Assembly (NCBI RefSeq): GCF_002222635.1 | Contig: NZ_CP022415.1 | Span: 992,001-1,056,000, forward strand | Direction: 5' to 3' | Length of the DNA stretch: 64,000 nucleotides | DNA from: Pseudosulfitobacter pseudonitzschiae | GTDB lineage: Bacteria; Pseudomonadota; Alphaproteobacteria; Rhodobacterales; Rhodobacteraceae | In this document: positions 42,848 to 51,799 of the stretch, one piece after another | Position numbering within the stretch: the first letter of the stretch is position 1 | How the letters are laid out: each line of letters starts with the position of its first letter | Notes under the pieces: model-generated | Databases searched by the model: none | The model's input: the letters and a program-made list of their open reading frames with translations, nothing else | What the model was told of the DNA's origin: nothing | Position numbers and translations under genes: made by a program

Positions 42848-43864
42848 ATGCGCTTCGCACAACCGCTGACCCTTGCCTTTGCTTCGCTGTTGGCCCTTCC
42901 GGCCTATGCAGATGGTGAGTTGAACCTTTATTCCTCGCGTCACTACGACACTGACGAGCGGCTTTATTCCGACTTCACTGAGGCCACAGGCATCACCATC
43001 AACCGCATCGAAGGCAATGCCGACGAACTGATCGCGCGGATGCAGGCCGAGGGGGAAAACTCGCCCGCTGATGTGCTGTTGACAGTGGATACATCGCGCC
43101 TGCAACGGGCCAAGGACGCGGGCGTTCTGCAATCGGTGGACAGCGATGTATTGGAGCAACGTATTCCGGGTTATTTGCAAGATGCGGGCAACGAATGGTT
43201 TGCGTTCTCACAGCGTGCGCGGATCATCTTTTACGACAAGACGAACGTGACCAACCCGCCGCTAACCTATCTTGATCTGGCCGATCCGGCCTATAAGGGG
43301 CAGGTGTGTCACCGATCGTCCACCAACGCCTATGCGCAGACGTTGCTGGCTGCGATGATCGAAAACTTTGGCGAAGAAGAGGCCAAGGCTTGGGCCCAGG
43401 GTGTTGTCGACAACTTTGCCCGCGATCCGCAAGGTGGTGACACCGACCAGTTGCGTGGTCTTGTTTCGGGCGAGTGCGACATCTCGATTTCCAACACCTA
43501 TTACTTTGCCCGTGCGCTACGCACCGATGTAAAAGGACTGGAAGCAGAGGCGATTGCCAACATCGGTTGGGTGTTCCCGTCGCAAAACGCCGAAGGTGCG
43601 CACATGAACCTGTCGGGTGGCGGTGTGGCCGCACATGCGCCCAACCGTGACAACGCGGTGGCGTTCCTCGAGTATCTGGCATCGGACCAAGCGCAGCAGT
43701 ATTTCTCGGCTGGCAACGACGAATATCCCGCCGTGCCGGGTGTGGGTCTCAGCCCGTCGGTCGCGGCTTTGGGCATGTTTAAACCTGATGATGTCGATCT
43801 GTCGGCGGTGGCCGAAAACGTGCCTACCGCCCAGAAAATCTTTAACGAGGTGGGCTGGCAGTGA
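42848..43864 (+). CDS. Ferric-iron ABC transporter substrate-binding protein (FbpA/FutA-like)
   Basis: 338 residues from ATG 42848, with ribosome-binding site ACAGGAG. Signal peptide cleaved near AYADGELN. The mature protein starts ELNLYSSRHYDTDERLYSDF and contains the iron-ligand tyrosine pair region SNTYYFARALR, both typical of FutA/AfuA proteins. Carries Fe3+ in the periplasm. The usual permease (FbpB) and ATPase (FbpC) genes do not follow; a convergent terminator ends the unit, so this is an orphan component. Confidence 0.9.
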   Translation: MRFAQPLTLAFASLLALPAYADGELNLYSSRHYDTDERLYSDFTEATGITINRIEGNADELIARMQAEGENSPADVLLTVDTSRLQRAKDAGVLQSVDSDVLEQRIPGYLQDAGNEWFAFSQRARIIFYDKTNVTNPPLTYLDLADPAYKGQVCHRSSTNAYAQTLLAAMIENFGEEEAKAWAQGVVDNFARDPQGGDTDQLRGLVSGECDISISNTYYFARALRTDVKGLEAEAIANIGWVFPSQNAEGAHMNLSGGGVAAHAPNRDNAVAFLEYLASDQAQQYFSAGNDEYPAVPGVGLSPSVAALGMFKPDDVDLSAVAENVPTAQKIFNEVGWQ

Positions 43865-43892
43865 TCTGCTGACACGCGTTTGAAATGACAGC

Positions 43893-43919
43893 AAATGGCG
43901 CGGGAAACCGCGCCATTTT
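43893..43919. terminator. Bidirectional intrinsic terminator
   Basis: AAATGGCGCGG (43893-43903) and CCGCGCCATTT (43908-43918) form an 11-bp stem closed by a GAAA tetraloop, with T runs on the plus side (ATTTTG) and, via the opposing AAA, on the minus side. It separates the convergent iron-binding-protein and flavin-reductase genes. Confidence 0.88.
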
Positions 43920-43938
43920 GCGTTTCAAAGGTTGAAGA

Positions 43939-44445
43939 TCAAAACGCCTGAAACCGCCCGTATTGGCCCTGATCAAAGGCCAGCCCGACGCCGTCGGCCT
44001 TGGCAGCCACTTGCGTCACACGCCCCACGATGATGCTGTGATCGCCTGCCGCATGGGCGGCGAAATGCGTGCAATCAAAGCGCGCCAGACAGTCGTGCAA
44101 CAGCGGCACGCCGTGCTGGCCGATATCGTGCGGGTAGGCGTCAAAACCGTCGCCCCGATTGGCGAAATGCAGCGCCAGATCGGCTTGTGCGTCGGTGAGT
44201 ATGTGTATGCTGTAATGCTGCGCCTCGGCGAAGGCATCGTGCCGACGCGATGTGTTCGCCAGCGACCACAGCACCAAAGCAGGCTCAAGCGACACGGACG
44301 AAAACGAATTGGCGGTAAAGCCCAGCGGCCCGATCCTGGACGCGGTGGTGATCACGGTCACACCCGTGCCAAAGCGCCCGAAAGCGTGGCGCAGGGGCAC
44401 ACCGGTGTCAGGGCCGGGTGCAAATGTTTCGTCGTAAACGCTCAT
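43939..44445 (-). CDS. Flavin reductase-like (HpaC/NtaB family) protein
   Basis: 168 residues from ATG 44445; upstream in-frame sequence overlaps the divergent DUF992 gene and is dropped. Family blocks: LRHAFGRFGTGVTVITT, the FMN-binding GFTANSFSSVSLEPALVLWS and a late DHSIIVGRV. These proteins reduce FMN or FAD with NAD(P)H for two-component monooxygenases. No monooxygenase is adjacent, so the partner is unknown. Confidence 0.87.
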   Translation of the reverse strand: MSVYDETFAPGPDTGVPLRHAFGRFGTGVTVITTASRIGPLGFTANSFSSVSLEPALVLWSLANTSRRHDAFAEAQHYSIHILTDAQADLALHFANRGDGFDAYPHDIGQHGVPLLHDCLARFDCTHFAAHAAGDHSIIVGRVTQVAAKADGVGLAFDQGQYGRFQAF

Positions 44446-44596
44446 CCGACGACGGGTGCCATGTTCCGCCGGTGGTGTCCATATCCCATCAAGGCTTGCA
44501 CGGGCTGTCGCAAAGGCGCCGGAACATTGCAGTGCTTTGCCACGTTGTTCTGTCAGCGCGGGCAACATCAGCACCGCAAAATTATGGGAGACGAAT

Positions 44597-45118
44597 ATGA
44601 CACGCATCACCTCCAGAAATATCACCGCTGCACTGGCCCTGACAGCAGGCGTTGCCGCTGGTTCGTTCGGCATGGCCAGCACAGCACAGGCCCAAGCAAA
44701 AGACCGCGCCGAACTGGGTTTGCTGGATTGCAAGGTCGAGGGCGGTCAGGGCTTTGTGTTCGGATCGACCAAGGATCTGGCCTGCACATTCCATCCGGCT
44801 GCCGAAGGTCTGCCGAACGAGGTTTACACCGGTTCGATCGAGAAATTCGGCATTGATCTGGGCCGCAGCGATGGTGCGGTGATCAAATGGGTGGTTCTGG
44901 CCCCGACAGAGCAAGCGCACGTTACCGGCGCGCTTGCAGGCACCTATCGTGGTGTCAGCGCATCAGCTTCGGCCGGGGTGGGGCTGGGCGCCAACGCGAT
45001 GTTGGGCGGTTCGGACCAGACATATGCCCTGCAACCGTTCAGCATCTCGGGCGAGACCGGTATCAATCTGGCCGTCGCGGTAAACCGGATGGATCTGGTG
45101 GCCGTGCCTGCGCAGTAA
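44597..45118 (+). CDS. DUF992 secreted protein
   Basis: 173 residues. Signal peptide with cleavage likely after AQAQA (residues 1-~35). The mature part matches DUF992: AELGLLDCKVEGGQGFVFGS, then DLACTFHP with a likely disulfide pair, and glycine/serine-rich strands (YRGVSASASAGVGLGANAM). Alphaproteobacterial periplasmic or outer-membrane-associated protein of unknown role. GGGAGACG ribosome-binding site. Divergent from the flavin reductase, 151 bp apart. Confidence 0.88.
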   Translation: MTRITSRNITAALALTAGVAAGSFGMASTAQAQAKDRAELGLLDCKVEGGQGFVFGSTKDLACTFHPAAEGLPNEVYTGSIEKFGIDLGRSDGAVIKWVVLAPTEQAHVTGALAGTYRGVSASASAGVGLGANAMLGGSDQTYALQPFSISGETGINLAVAVNRMDLVAVPAQ

Positions 45119-45151
45119 GTTGACCGGCGCGATTTCGTAAGTGGATTGATC

Positions 45152-45183
45152 GATGGGGTCGAGCGGTTGCCTGACCCCATCGC
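45152..45183 (+). terminator. Hairpin after the DUF992 gene
   Basis: CGATGGGGTC (45152-45161) pairs with GACCCCATCG (45174-45183) around a 12-nt loop, 34 bp past the DUF992 stop. The following CATTTCC is only weakly T-rich. It lies between convergent DUF992 and adk and may serve both. Confidence 0.6.
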
Positions 45184-45240
45184 ATTTCCAAAGGTTGGTG
45201 TGTTGTGTAACCCAATTATACCCGCGTTAAACACGGTCGC

Positions 45241-45969
45241 TCAGGCCGAGCGCATGCTGCGGTTGCGCGTTGCCTCTGCCACGGCGCGGCTGACAGTTGT
45301 GGCGATCTCGTCGATGGCGCCCATCGCGTTGATGCGTTGCAGGGTGCCGCGTTTTTCATAATAGGTGATCAGCGGCGCCGTTTGCTTGTGATAGGCGGCC
45401 AGACGTTCGGCCACGGTTTCGGCGTTGTCATCCGACCGGCGCTTCATGTTGGTGGCACCGCAGACGTCGCAGACCCCTTCGACTTTGGGCTGTTTAAAGC
45501 TGTCGTGATACCCCTCGCCGCATGCACCACAAGTGAAACGGCCCGCAATGCGGTGGACCATCGCCTCGTCGTCGACTTCAAGGCTGATGGCCGCATCAAT
45601 CTGCTGGCCGCTTTCGGCCAGCAGATCGTCCAGCGCCTCGGCCTGAACAGTGGTGCGCGGAAAGCCGTCAAGGATCACGCCCCTGGCGGTGTCAGGATCA
45701 GCCAGACGGTCGCGCAGGATGGCGATTACGATGTCGTCACTGACCAGACCGCCCGACTTCATCACCTTATCTGCTGCTTTGCCTGCTTCGGACCCTTCGG
45801 CAACCGCTGCGCGCAGCAGGTCGCCTGTACTGAGTTGCACCAGCCCATAGCGCTGTTCAAGCATACGCGCCTGCGTGCCCTTGCCAGCACCCGGAGGCCC
45901 CAGCAGGATCAGCACGGGGGACGCGATGGCGGCGGCGGCAACATCTGCCGGGGTCTTGCTCTGGGTCAT
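45241..45969 (-). CDS. adk: Adenylate kinase
   Basis: 242 residues, with an extra ~17-residue N-terminal lead before the first strand (PVLILLGPPGAGKGTQA). Nucleoside-binding DGFPRT is intact, and the LID carries a zinc tetra-Cys site (CGACGEGYHD and CDVCGATN). It interconverts AMP + ATP and 2 ADP. It starts 5 bp after acs, so the two are probably co-transcribed: acetyl-CoA synthetase releases AMP, which this enzyme recycles. An additional adk copy in the ribosomal-protein region, common in this group, cannot be tested here. Confidence 0.93.
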   Translation of the reverse strand: MTQSKTPADVAAAAIASPVLILLGPPGAGKGTQARMLEQRYGLVQLSTGDLLRAAVAEGSEAGKAADKVMKSGGLVSDDIVIAILRDRLADPDTARGVILDGFPRTTVQAEALDDLLAESGQQIDAAISLEVDDEAMVHRIAGRFTCGACGEGYHDSFKQPKVEGVCDVCGATNMKRRSDDNAETVAERLAAYHKQTAPLITYYEKRGTLQRINAMGAIDEIATTVSRAVAEATRNRSMRSA

Positions 45970-45974
45970 GGGTG

Positions 45975-47918
45975 TCAGCCTTTGTTCATGCGGTTGGCGA
46001 TCAGTTCATCCACAACAGACGGATCGGCCAATGTCGAGGTGTCCCCCAGCGCGCCGAAATCGTCCTCGGCGATTTTGCGCAGGATGCGGCGCATGATCTT
46101 GCCCGAACGGGTCTTGGGCAGGCCGGGAGCCCACTGGATCAGGTCGGGCGAGGCAATGGGGCCGATCTCGTTGCGGACCCATGTACGCAGCTCTTTGCGC
46201 AGGTCTTCCGACGGTTCGTCACCGCTCATCAAGGTGACATAGCAATAGATGCCTTGCCCTTTGATATCATGGGGATACCCGACAACAGCCGCCTCGGCGA
46301 CTTTGGGGTGGGCAACCAGCGCGCTTTCAACTTCGGCGGTGCCCATGCGGTGGCCCGACACATTGATCACGTCATCGACGCGGCCCGTGATCCAGTAATC
46401 GCCATCTGCGTCGCGGCGGCACCCGTCGCCGGTAAAGTAATAACCTTTGAAGTCGCTGAAGTAGGTCTGCTCGAAGCGTTCATGATCGCCCCAGACCGTG
46501 CGCATCTGGCCCGGCCAGCTGTCTTTGATGCACAAGACGCCCTCGACGTCGTTGCCGTCGATAACGGAACCGTCTGTCGGGTCCAGAACCACGGGCTCGA
46601 TGCCAAAGAACGGCTTTTGCGCGGCGCCGGGTTTGGTGGCATGGGCGCCGGGCAGGGGGGTCATCAGGTGGCCGCCGGTTTCGGTCTGCCACCATGTGTC
46701 AACGATGGGGCAACGCCCGCCGCCTACCACGTCGTTGTACCAGTTCCATGCCTCGGGGTTGATCGGCTCGCCCACGGTGCCCAGCAGTTTAAGGCTGCTC
46801 AGGTCGGCCTTTTTGACGAAATCATCGCCCTGACCCATCAAGGCACGGATCGCGGTGGGGGCGGTGTAGAATTGCGAGACCTTGTGCTTTTCGCAGACCT
46901 GCCAAAAGCGGCTGGCGTCGGGATAGGTGGGCACACCTTCGAACATCACGGTGGTCGCGCCATTGGCCAGCGGACCATAGACGATATAGCTGTGGCCAGT
47001 GACCCAGCCCACATCGGCAGTACACCAATAGATGTCGCCATCGTGGTAATCAAAGGTGATCTGGTGCGTCATCGCCGCATAGACCAGATAGCCGCCGGTT
47101 GTGTGGACCACGCCCTTGGGCTGGCCGGTCGAGCCGGATGTGTACAGGATAAACAACGGGTCTTCGGCGTTCACCTCGGTCGGGGGGCAGTCGTCGGACG
47201 CAGCGGCGGCCAGCGCGTTGTAATCATGGTCGCGGTCGGACCACGGCACATCCGCACCTGTGCGCCGCACCACCAATGCCTGCACGGAATCGTCGCATTT
47301 GGCCAACGCCTTGTCTGCGTTGGTTTTCAGCGGCGTGTTGCGCCCGCCACGGGGAGCCTCATCGGCGGTGATGACCACTTTGGCGTTGCAGCCATTCACA
47401 CGGGCCGACAGCGCATCGGGCGAAAAGCCGGCAAAGACGATCGAGTGAATGGCCCCGATCCGTGCGCAGGCCAGCATGGCATAGGTTGCCTCGGGGATCA
47501 TCGGCATATAGATCACCACGCGGTCACCTTTTTCGACGCCAAGACCCTTTAGCACATTGGCCATCTTGCAGGTGGCCTTGTGCAGATCACGGTAGCTGAT
47601 GTGCAGCGCGTCGTCGTCGGGGCTGTCGGGTTCCCAGATAATCGCGGTCTGATCGCCGCGTGTTGCCAGATGGCGATCGATGCAGTTGGCAGCGACGTTC
47701 AGCGTGCCATCGTCATACCACTTGATCGAGACATTGCCGTAATCAAAGCAGACATCCTTGACGCGGCTATAGGGCTTGATCCAGTCGATGCGCTTGCCGT
47801 GCTCGCCCCAAAAGGCCTCGGGATCGGCGATGGATGCGTTATACATCTCTTCATAATCAGCGGCAGTGATATGCGCGTTCGCGGCCATGTCAGCGTGCGG
47901 AGCGTAGGTTTTCGACAT
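45975..47918 (-). CDS. acs: Acetyl-CoA synthetase
   Basis: 647 residues, full length for Acs. Activates acetate with ATP to acetyl-AMP and then acetyl-CoA, releasing AMP and pyrophosphate. The adenylation loop is [18 protein letters not shown], the A5 block is [11 protein letters not shown], and the C-terminal regulatory lysine lies in [10 protein letters not shown], a site acetylated in other bacteria. GGGAGGAAG ribosome-binding site. Leads a two-gene unit with adk. Confidence 0.95.
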   Translation of the reverse strand: MSKTYAPHADMAANAHITAADYEEMYNASIADPEAFWGEHGKRIDWIKPYSRVKDVCFDYGNVSIKWYDDGTLNVAANCIDRHLATRGDQTAIIWEPDSPDDDALHISYRDLHKATCKMANVLKGLGVEKGDRVVIYMPMIPEATYAMLACARIGAIHSIVFAGFSPDALSARVNGCNAKVVITADEAPRGGRNTPLKTNADKALAKCDDSVQALVVRRTGADVPWSDRDHDYNALAAAASDDCPPTEVNAEDPLFILYTSGSTGQPKGVVHTTGGYLVYAAMTHQITFDYHDGDIYWCTADVGWVTGHSYIVYGPLANGATTVMFEGVPTYPDASRFWQVCEKHKVSQFYTAPTAIRALMGQGDDFVKKADLSSLKLLGTVGEPINPEAWNWYNDVVGGGRCPIVDTWWQTETGGHLMTPLPGAHATKPGAAQKPFFGIEPVVLDPTDGSVIDGNDVEGVLCIKDSWPGQMRTVWGDHERFEQTYFSDFKGYYFTGDGCRRDADGDYWITGRVDDVINVSGHRMGTAEVESALVAHPKVAEAAVVGYPHDIKGQGIYCYVTLMSGDEPSEDLRKELRTWVRNEIGPIASPDLIQWAPGLPKTRSGKIMRRILRKIAEDDFGALGDTSTLADPSVVDELIANRMNKG

Positions 47919-48393
47919 CGGTGGCTTCCTCCCTTGCGATCTTGGTCGATCAGGGCAAGAGGGCGGACACGCCTTTGCGTGTCTGCTGGTCCATCCTCCC
48001 TGATGTGATCGTGATCATACCGTGAAGTGAAAAGAAGGGAATAACTTACGGGAATATAACGGTTTCGCTGTAAATTTTTTTCCGAGAGCGCGAACATTTT
48101 GTAAATTTGTCATCAAGGCGCGGCAATTTCCCCATATTTTCGGGCGATTGCATGTCAAACGGGAGTGGCACTGTCCGGGTCGGTTTGCGGCTCTCGGGGC
48201 ACCCCGACGCTGCACCGGCATCCAGCATGCCTGTGCCGTATGGCCGCAGGTGTCGCAAAATGCCAGAATCACGCAACAATATTTCGCGCCCCCCACGGCG
48301 GTCGTTGTAGGGTCACTGGGTATTGGCAGGACGCAAATCGCAGGTTAGCCTAGACCCAAGCGTGCCAAAGCAGGCGCGCATAGGGAGAGTATT
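47919..48393. other. 475-bp gene-free divergent region between acs and the TRAP operon
   Basis: No credible gene is seen. The acs leader holds a perfect 7-bp hairpin, GACACGC (47966-47972) with GCGTGTC (47977-47983), and a short palindrome TGATCGTGATCA (48006-48017) that could be an operator for either gene. The middle part is locally richer in A/T on the acs side (48040-48110), as expected of promoter DNA. The TRAP ribosome-binding site AGGGAGAG ends it. Confidence 0.5.
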
Positions 48394-49410
48394 ATGAACA
48401 AATATACGCTGGGCGCCGTCGCAGGCGCGCTGACATGTACCTTTGCACTTGAAGCTGCTGCAACCGAATGGAACGTCAGTGTCTGGGGCAAACGCCGCGC
48501 CTTTACCGAACACGTCGAAAAACTGGCCGAGCTGGTCTCTGAAAAGACCAACGGCGAATTCACCATGAACATCAGCTATGGCGGTTTGTCAAAGAACCGC
48601 GAAAACCTTGACGGTATCAGCATTGGTGCATTTGAAATCGCCCAGTTCTGCGCAGGCTACCACCCCGACAAGAACCGCGTGATCACCGTTCTGGAATTGC
48701 CGTTTCTGGGCGTCGAGAACCTAGAACAGGAAGTCGCCGTGTCCAACGCGGTTTATGCACACCCTGCCGCTGTCGACGAGATGGCGCAGTGGAATGCCAA
48801 GCTGTTGATGACGTCGCCGATGCCGCAATACAACATTGTGGGCACAGGCGAGCCACGCGACGAACTGGCCGAATTTGACGGTATGCGCGTGCGTGCCACG
48901 GGCGGCATCGGCGAAGCGTTCGAACTGGTGGGCGCCGTGCCGACATCGGTGACATCTGCCGAAGCCTATCAGGCAATGGAATCGGGTGTTGTGGATACGG
49001 TGGCGTTTGCCCAGCACGCGCACCTCAGCTTTGGCACGATCAATCAGGCCGACTGGTGGACCGCCAACCTGAATCCCGGCACAGTAAACTGCCCCGTGGT
49101 GGTGAACATCGACGCCTACGATTCTCTGAGCGATGCAGAGCGTGAAGCGCTGGACAGCTCGGTGTCCGAGGCGATCGACCATTACCTTGTCAACTACGGT
49201 GAGCTGTTGAAGCGCTGGGATACGGTTCTGGAAGAGAAGGGCGTTGAAAAAGTCATGCTCAGCGAAAAAGCGATCGCCGATTTCCGCGCCAAGGCGGCTG
49301 CCCCGATCCGCGACGCATGGATCGCAGACATGGAAAGCCAGGGCTTGCCGGGTCAAGATCTGTACGATCTGGTCGAAAAGACATTGGCCGAAGCCAAGTC
49401 TGGCAGTTAA
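48394..49410 (+). CDS. TRAP transporter substrate-binding protein (DctP family)
   Basis: 338 residues. Signal peptide cleaved about AAATEWNV. DctP fold with NRENLDGISIGAFEIAQF early and the family's carboxylate-clamp region (DGMRVRATGGIGEAFELVGA, VTSAEAYQAMESGVVDTVAF). Delivers an organic acid or similar solute to the small and large membrane subunits that follow. The long gap and terminator before dctQ suggest extra expression of this subunit. Substrate not readable; C4-dicarboxylate use is not shown. Confidence 0.9.
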   Translation: MNKYTLGAVAGALTCTFALEAAATEWNVSVWGKRRAFTEHVEKLAELVSEKTNGEFTMNISYGGLSKNRENLDGISIGAFEIAQFCAGYHPDKNRVITVLELPFLGVENLEQEVAVSNAVYAHPAAVDEMAQWNAKLLMTSPMPQYNIVGTGEPRDELAEFDGMRVRATGGIGEAFELVGAVPTSVTSAEAYQAMESGVVDTVAFAQHAHLSFGTINQADWWTANLNPGTVNCPVVVNIDAYDSLSDAEREALDSSVSEAIDHYLVNYGELLKRWDTVLEEKGVEKVMLSEKAIADFRAKAAAPIRDAWIADMESQGLPGQDLYDLVEKTLAEAKSGS

Positions 49411-49462
49411 GATACCACGGGGCTGCTCTGTTGAAATCGGGCAGCCCCGAACCGATACCGAC

Positions 49463-49494
49463 AAGCCACCGCAGCCCGTCTTGCGGTGGCTTTT
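49463..49494 (+). terminator. Attenuating terminator inside the TRAP operon
   Basis: AAGCCACCGCA (49463-49473) pairs with TGCGGTGGCTT (49482-49492), an 11-bp stem with 8-nt loop followed by TTTT. It lies between the binding protein and the membrane subunits and should lower expression of the latter relative to the former. Confidence 0.85.
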
Positions 49495-49566
49495 CACAAT
49501 CGGAAGAGAACCGCGTCAAAACCGGGCCTTAACGCCGGTCACACGACAGAATTAAAGGGGACAGAC

Positions 49567-50193
49567 ATGGCAGGAACGTCATCGGTTCTGGAAGACAGCA
49601 GTTTGCTCAGCAGACTGGACAGGGCCTTGTTGCCCATTGAATGGTTTTTTGCACTGATCAGCGGTATTGCCGTGTTTTCGCTGATGTTTCTGGCCACTTG
49701 GTCGGTGCTGGGGCGCAAGTTTTTTGGTAGCCCGCTGATGGGCTATGTCGACTATATCGAGGCGGCGATGCCGCTGATTGCGATCATGGGCGTGTCCTAT
49801 GTGCAGCGCAGCGGCGGACACATTCGCATGGACATGCTGGTCGGTGCGCTGAGCGGACGTGTCAAATGGCTGTTCGAGCTGGTTTCGATCCTGCTGATCC
49901 TTGTGCTGATCGTCGCGCTGATTTGGGGCAGTTGGGCGCATTTCGACCGTTCGTTCGACTGCGCGCGCCCGTTTTGCAGCCGCGACAGTTCCATTGACAT
50001 CGGCATTCCGATCTGGCCCAGCAAGCTGATCGTGCCGGCAGCGTTTTCGGTGCTGGCATTGCGGCTGGTTCTTCAGGCATGGGGCTACACCCGCGCGCTG
50101 GTGCTGGGGTTGGAAAATCCCGTGGCGGTGCCGCTGATCCTGACCGTGGCTGAACAGGCCAAACTTGAAGCCGAAGCGCTGGGAGACGACTGA
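49567..50193 (+). CDS. TRAP transporter small permease subunit (DctQ family)
   Basis: 208 residues from ATG 49567. Four membrane segments (about residues 20-45, 60-80, 95-120, 155-175) with the loop RSGGHIRMDMLVGALSGRVK typical of DctQ. It carries an unusual cysteine-bearing periplasmic insertion (DCARPFCSRDSSIDIGIPIW) before the last segment; this block is known in a subset of TRAP small subunits with larger substrates. Its stop overlaps the next start (TGATG). Confidence 0.88.
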   Translation: MAGTSSVLEDSSLLSRLDRALLPIEWFFALISGIAVFSLMFLATWSVLGRKFFGSPLMGYVDYIEAAMPLIAIMGVSYVQRSGGHIRMDMLVGALSGRVKWLFELVSILLILVLIVALIWGSWAHFDRSFDCARPFCSRDSSIDIGIPIWPSKLIVPAAFSVLALRLVLQAWGYTRALVLGLENPVAVPLILTVAEQAKLEAEALGDD

Positions 50194-51593
50194 TGGATCC
50201 GATTACAATTGGTCTGTGGACCACGGGTGGTATGCTGGTGCTGGTCGTGCTGGGTATGCGCGTGGCCTTTGCCGCTGGTCTTGCGGGCTTTGTCGGTCTG
50301 GTCTGGCTGCGCTGGAACGGATTTGACTATGCCCCCGAACGTTTTGGCAAAGCTGTGGAAATCAGCGTCAAGATCGCGGGGCAGGTGCCCCATTCCAAGG
50401 TCTCGTCGCAGGCGCTTAGCCTGATCCCGACCTTCATCCTGATCGGTTATCTGGCCTATTATGCCAAGCTGACAACGGCCCTGTTCGTGGCCGCAAAACG
50501 CTGGATTGCATGGGTGCCGGGGGGGCTGGCTGTCTCGACCGTCTTTGCCACTGCGGGCTTTGCTGCCGTGTCGGGCGCCTCTGTGGCCACCGCAGCGGTT
50601 TTTGCCCGTATCGCCATCCCCGAAATGCTGAAAATCGGCTATAACAAGCAATTTGCCGCAGGTGTTGTGGCGGCCGGTGGTACGCTGGCCTCGCTGATCC
50701 CGCCTTCGGCCATTCTGGTGATCTATGCGATCATCGTCGAACAGGACGTCGGCAAGCTGCTGTTGGCGGGGTTCATTCCCGGTGCTTTTTCGGCTGTGGT
50801 CTATGCGATCCTGATCATCGGCATTGCGGTGGTGTTCAAGAATGTGGGGCCTCCGGTTTCGGGGTTCACATGGCGTGAACGCTTTGCGTCACTGCCGCCC
50901 GCTCTGCCCATCGTGGCGGTGGTCGTGATCATCATCTTCTTTGTCTACAACCCCTTTGGCGAGGCATGGGGCACTCCGACAGAAGGCGGCGCCGTGGGTG
51001 CGTTCATCGTGTTCCTGATGGCACTGTATCGCGGTATGCGGCTGAGCCAGCTGAAAGATGCGCTGATCGAAACCGCCAAACTGACGGTGATGATCTTTAC
51101 CATCATCTGGGGCGTGCTGATCTATGTGCGGTTTCTGGGCTTTGCCGACCTGCCGGGGGCGTTTTCTGACTGGATCACCTCGCTGGACATGGCACCGATG
51201 CTGATCCTGATCTGCATCCTGCTGGCCTATGCGGTGCTGGGCATGTTTATGGACGCGATCGGAATGCTGCTGCTGACGTTGCCTGTTGTATATCCCGCCG
51301 TCATGGCGCTGAACGGGGGCGAGTTTGTATCGGCTGCCGAAAGTTCCTTTGGCATGTCGGGTCCGATGTGCGCGATCTGGTTCGGTATTCTGGTGGTGAA
51401 GATGGCCGAGTTCTGCCTGATCACCCCGCCCATCGGTCTCAACTGTTTTGTCGTCGCGGGCGTGCGTGACGATCTGACCGTGCAGGATGTGTTCCGGGGT
51501 GTGACACCGTTCTTTCTGGCTGATGCGGTGACCATCGGTCTGCTGGTGGCTTTTCCGGGCATTGTGCTTTGGCTGCCGTCACTGGCGGGCTGA
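50193..51593 (+). CDS. TRAP transporter large permease subunit (DctM family)
   Basis: 466 residues with about 12-13 membrane segments. Typical DctM features: an early GMRVAFAAGLAGFVGLVW, AAGGTLASLIPPSAILVIYA with its conserved proline pair, and the C-terminal FGILVVKMAEFCLITPPIGL. The sodium-driven transporter unit of the tripartite system. Translationally coupled to the small subunit; ends before a strong terminator. Confidence 0.92.
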   Translation: MDPITIGLWTTGGMLVLVVLGMRVAFAAGLAGFVGLVWLRWNGFDYAPERFGKAVEISVKIAGQVPHSKVSSQALSLIPTFILIGYLAYYAKLTTALFVAAKRWIAWVPGGLAVSTVFATAGFAAVSGASVATAAVFARIAIPEMLKIGYNKQFAAGVVAAGGTLASLIPPSAILVIYAIIVEQDVGKLLLAGFIPGAFSAVVYAILIIGIAVVFKNVGPPVSGFTWRERFASLPPALPIVAVVVIIIFFVYNPFGEAWGTPTEGGAVGAFIVFLMALYRGMRLSQLKDALIETAKLTVMIFTIIWGVLIYVRFLGFADLPGAFSDWITSLDMAPMLILICILLAYAVLGMFMDAIGMLLLTLPVVYPAVMALNGGEFVSAAESSFGMSGPMCAIWFGILVVKMAEFCLITPPIGLNCFVVAGVRDDLTVQDVFRGVTPFFLADAVTIGLLVAFPGIVLWLPSLAG

Positions 51594-51612
51594 TCATGTG
51601 GAAATAACGAAC

Positions 51613-51639
51613 AAAGGCCCGCATTCGTGCGGGCCTTTT
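51613..51639 (+). terminator. Intrinsic terminator of the TRAP operon
   Basis: AAAGGCCCGCA (51613-51623) pairs with TGCGGGCCTTT (51628-51638) around a TTCG tetraloop and is followed by T. A textbook rho-independent terminator 20 bp after the large permease stop. Confidence 0.92.
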
Positions 51640-51799
51640 GCGTTCGGAATGTCGCGTGGCATGATCGGGCGGGCGGCCTTCCGGTTTGTAGACTTCCGCT
51701 TCCTATTATAAAGGGGGCTGGTGCGCCCGAGACCGGCGGACAATGGATGCGCCTGAAATGGCCGCAAACGCCGATTGCGGACCATAGGAGACCGAGCGA

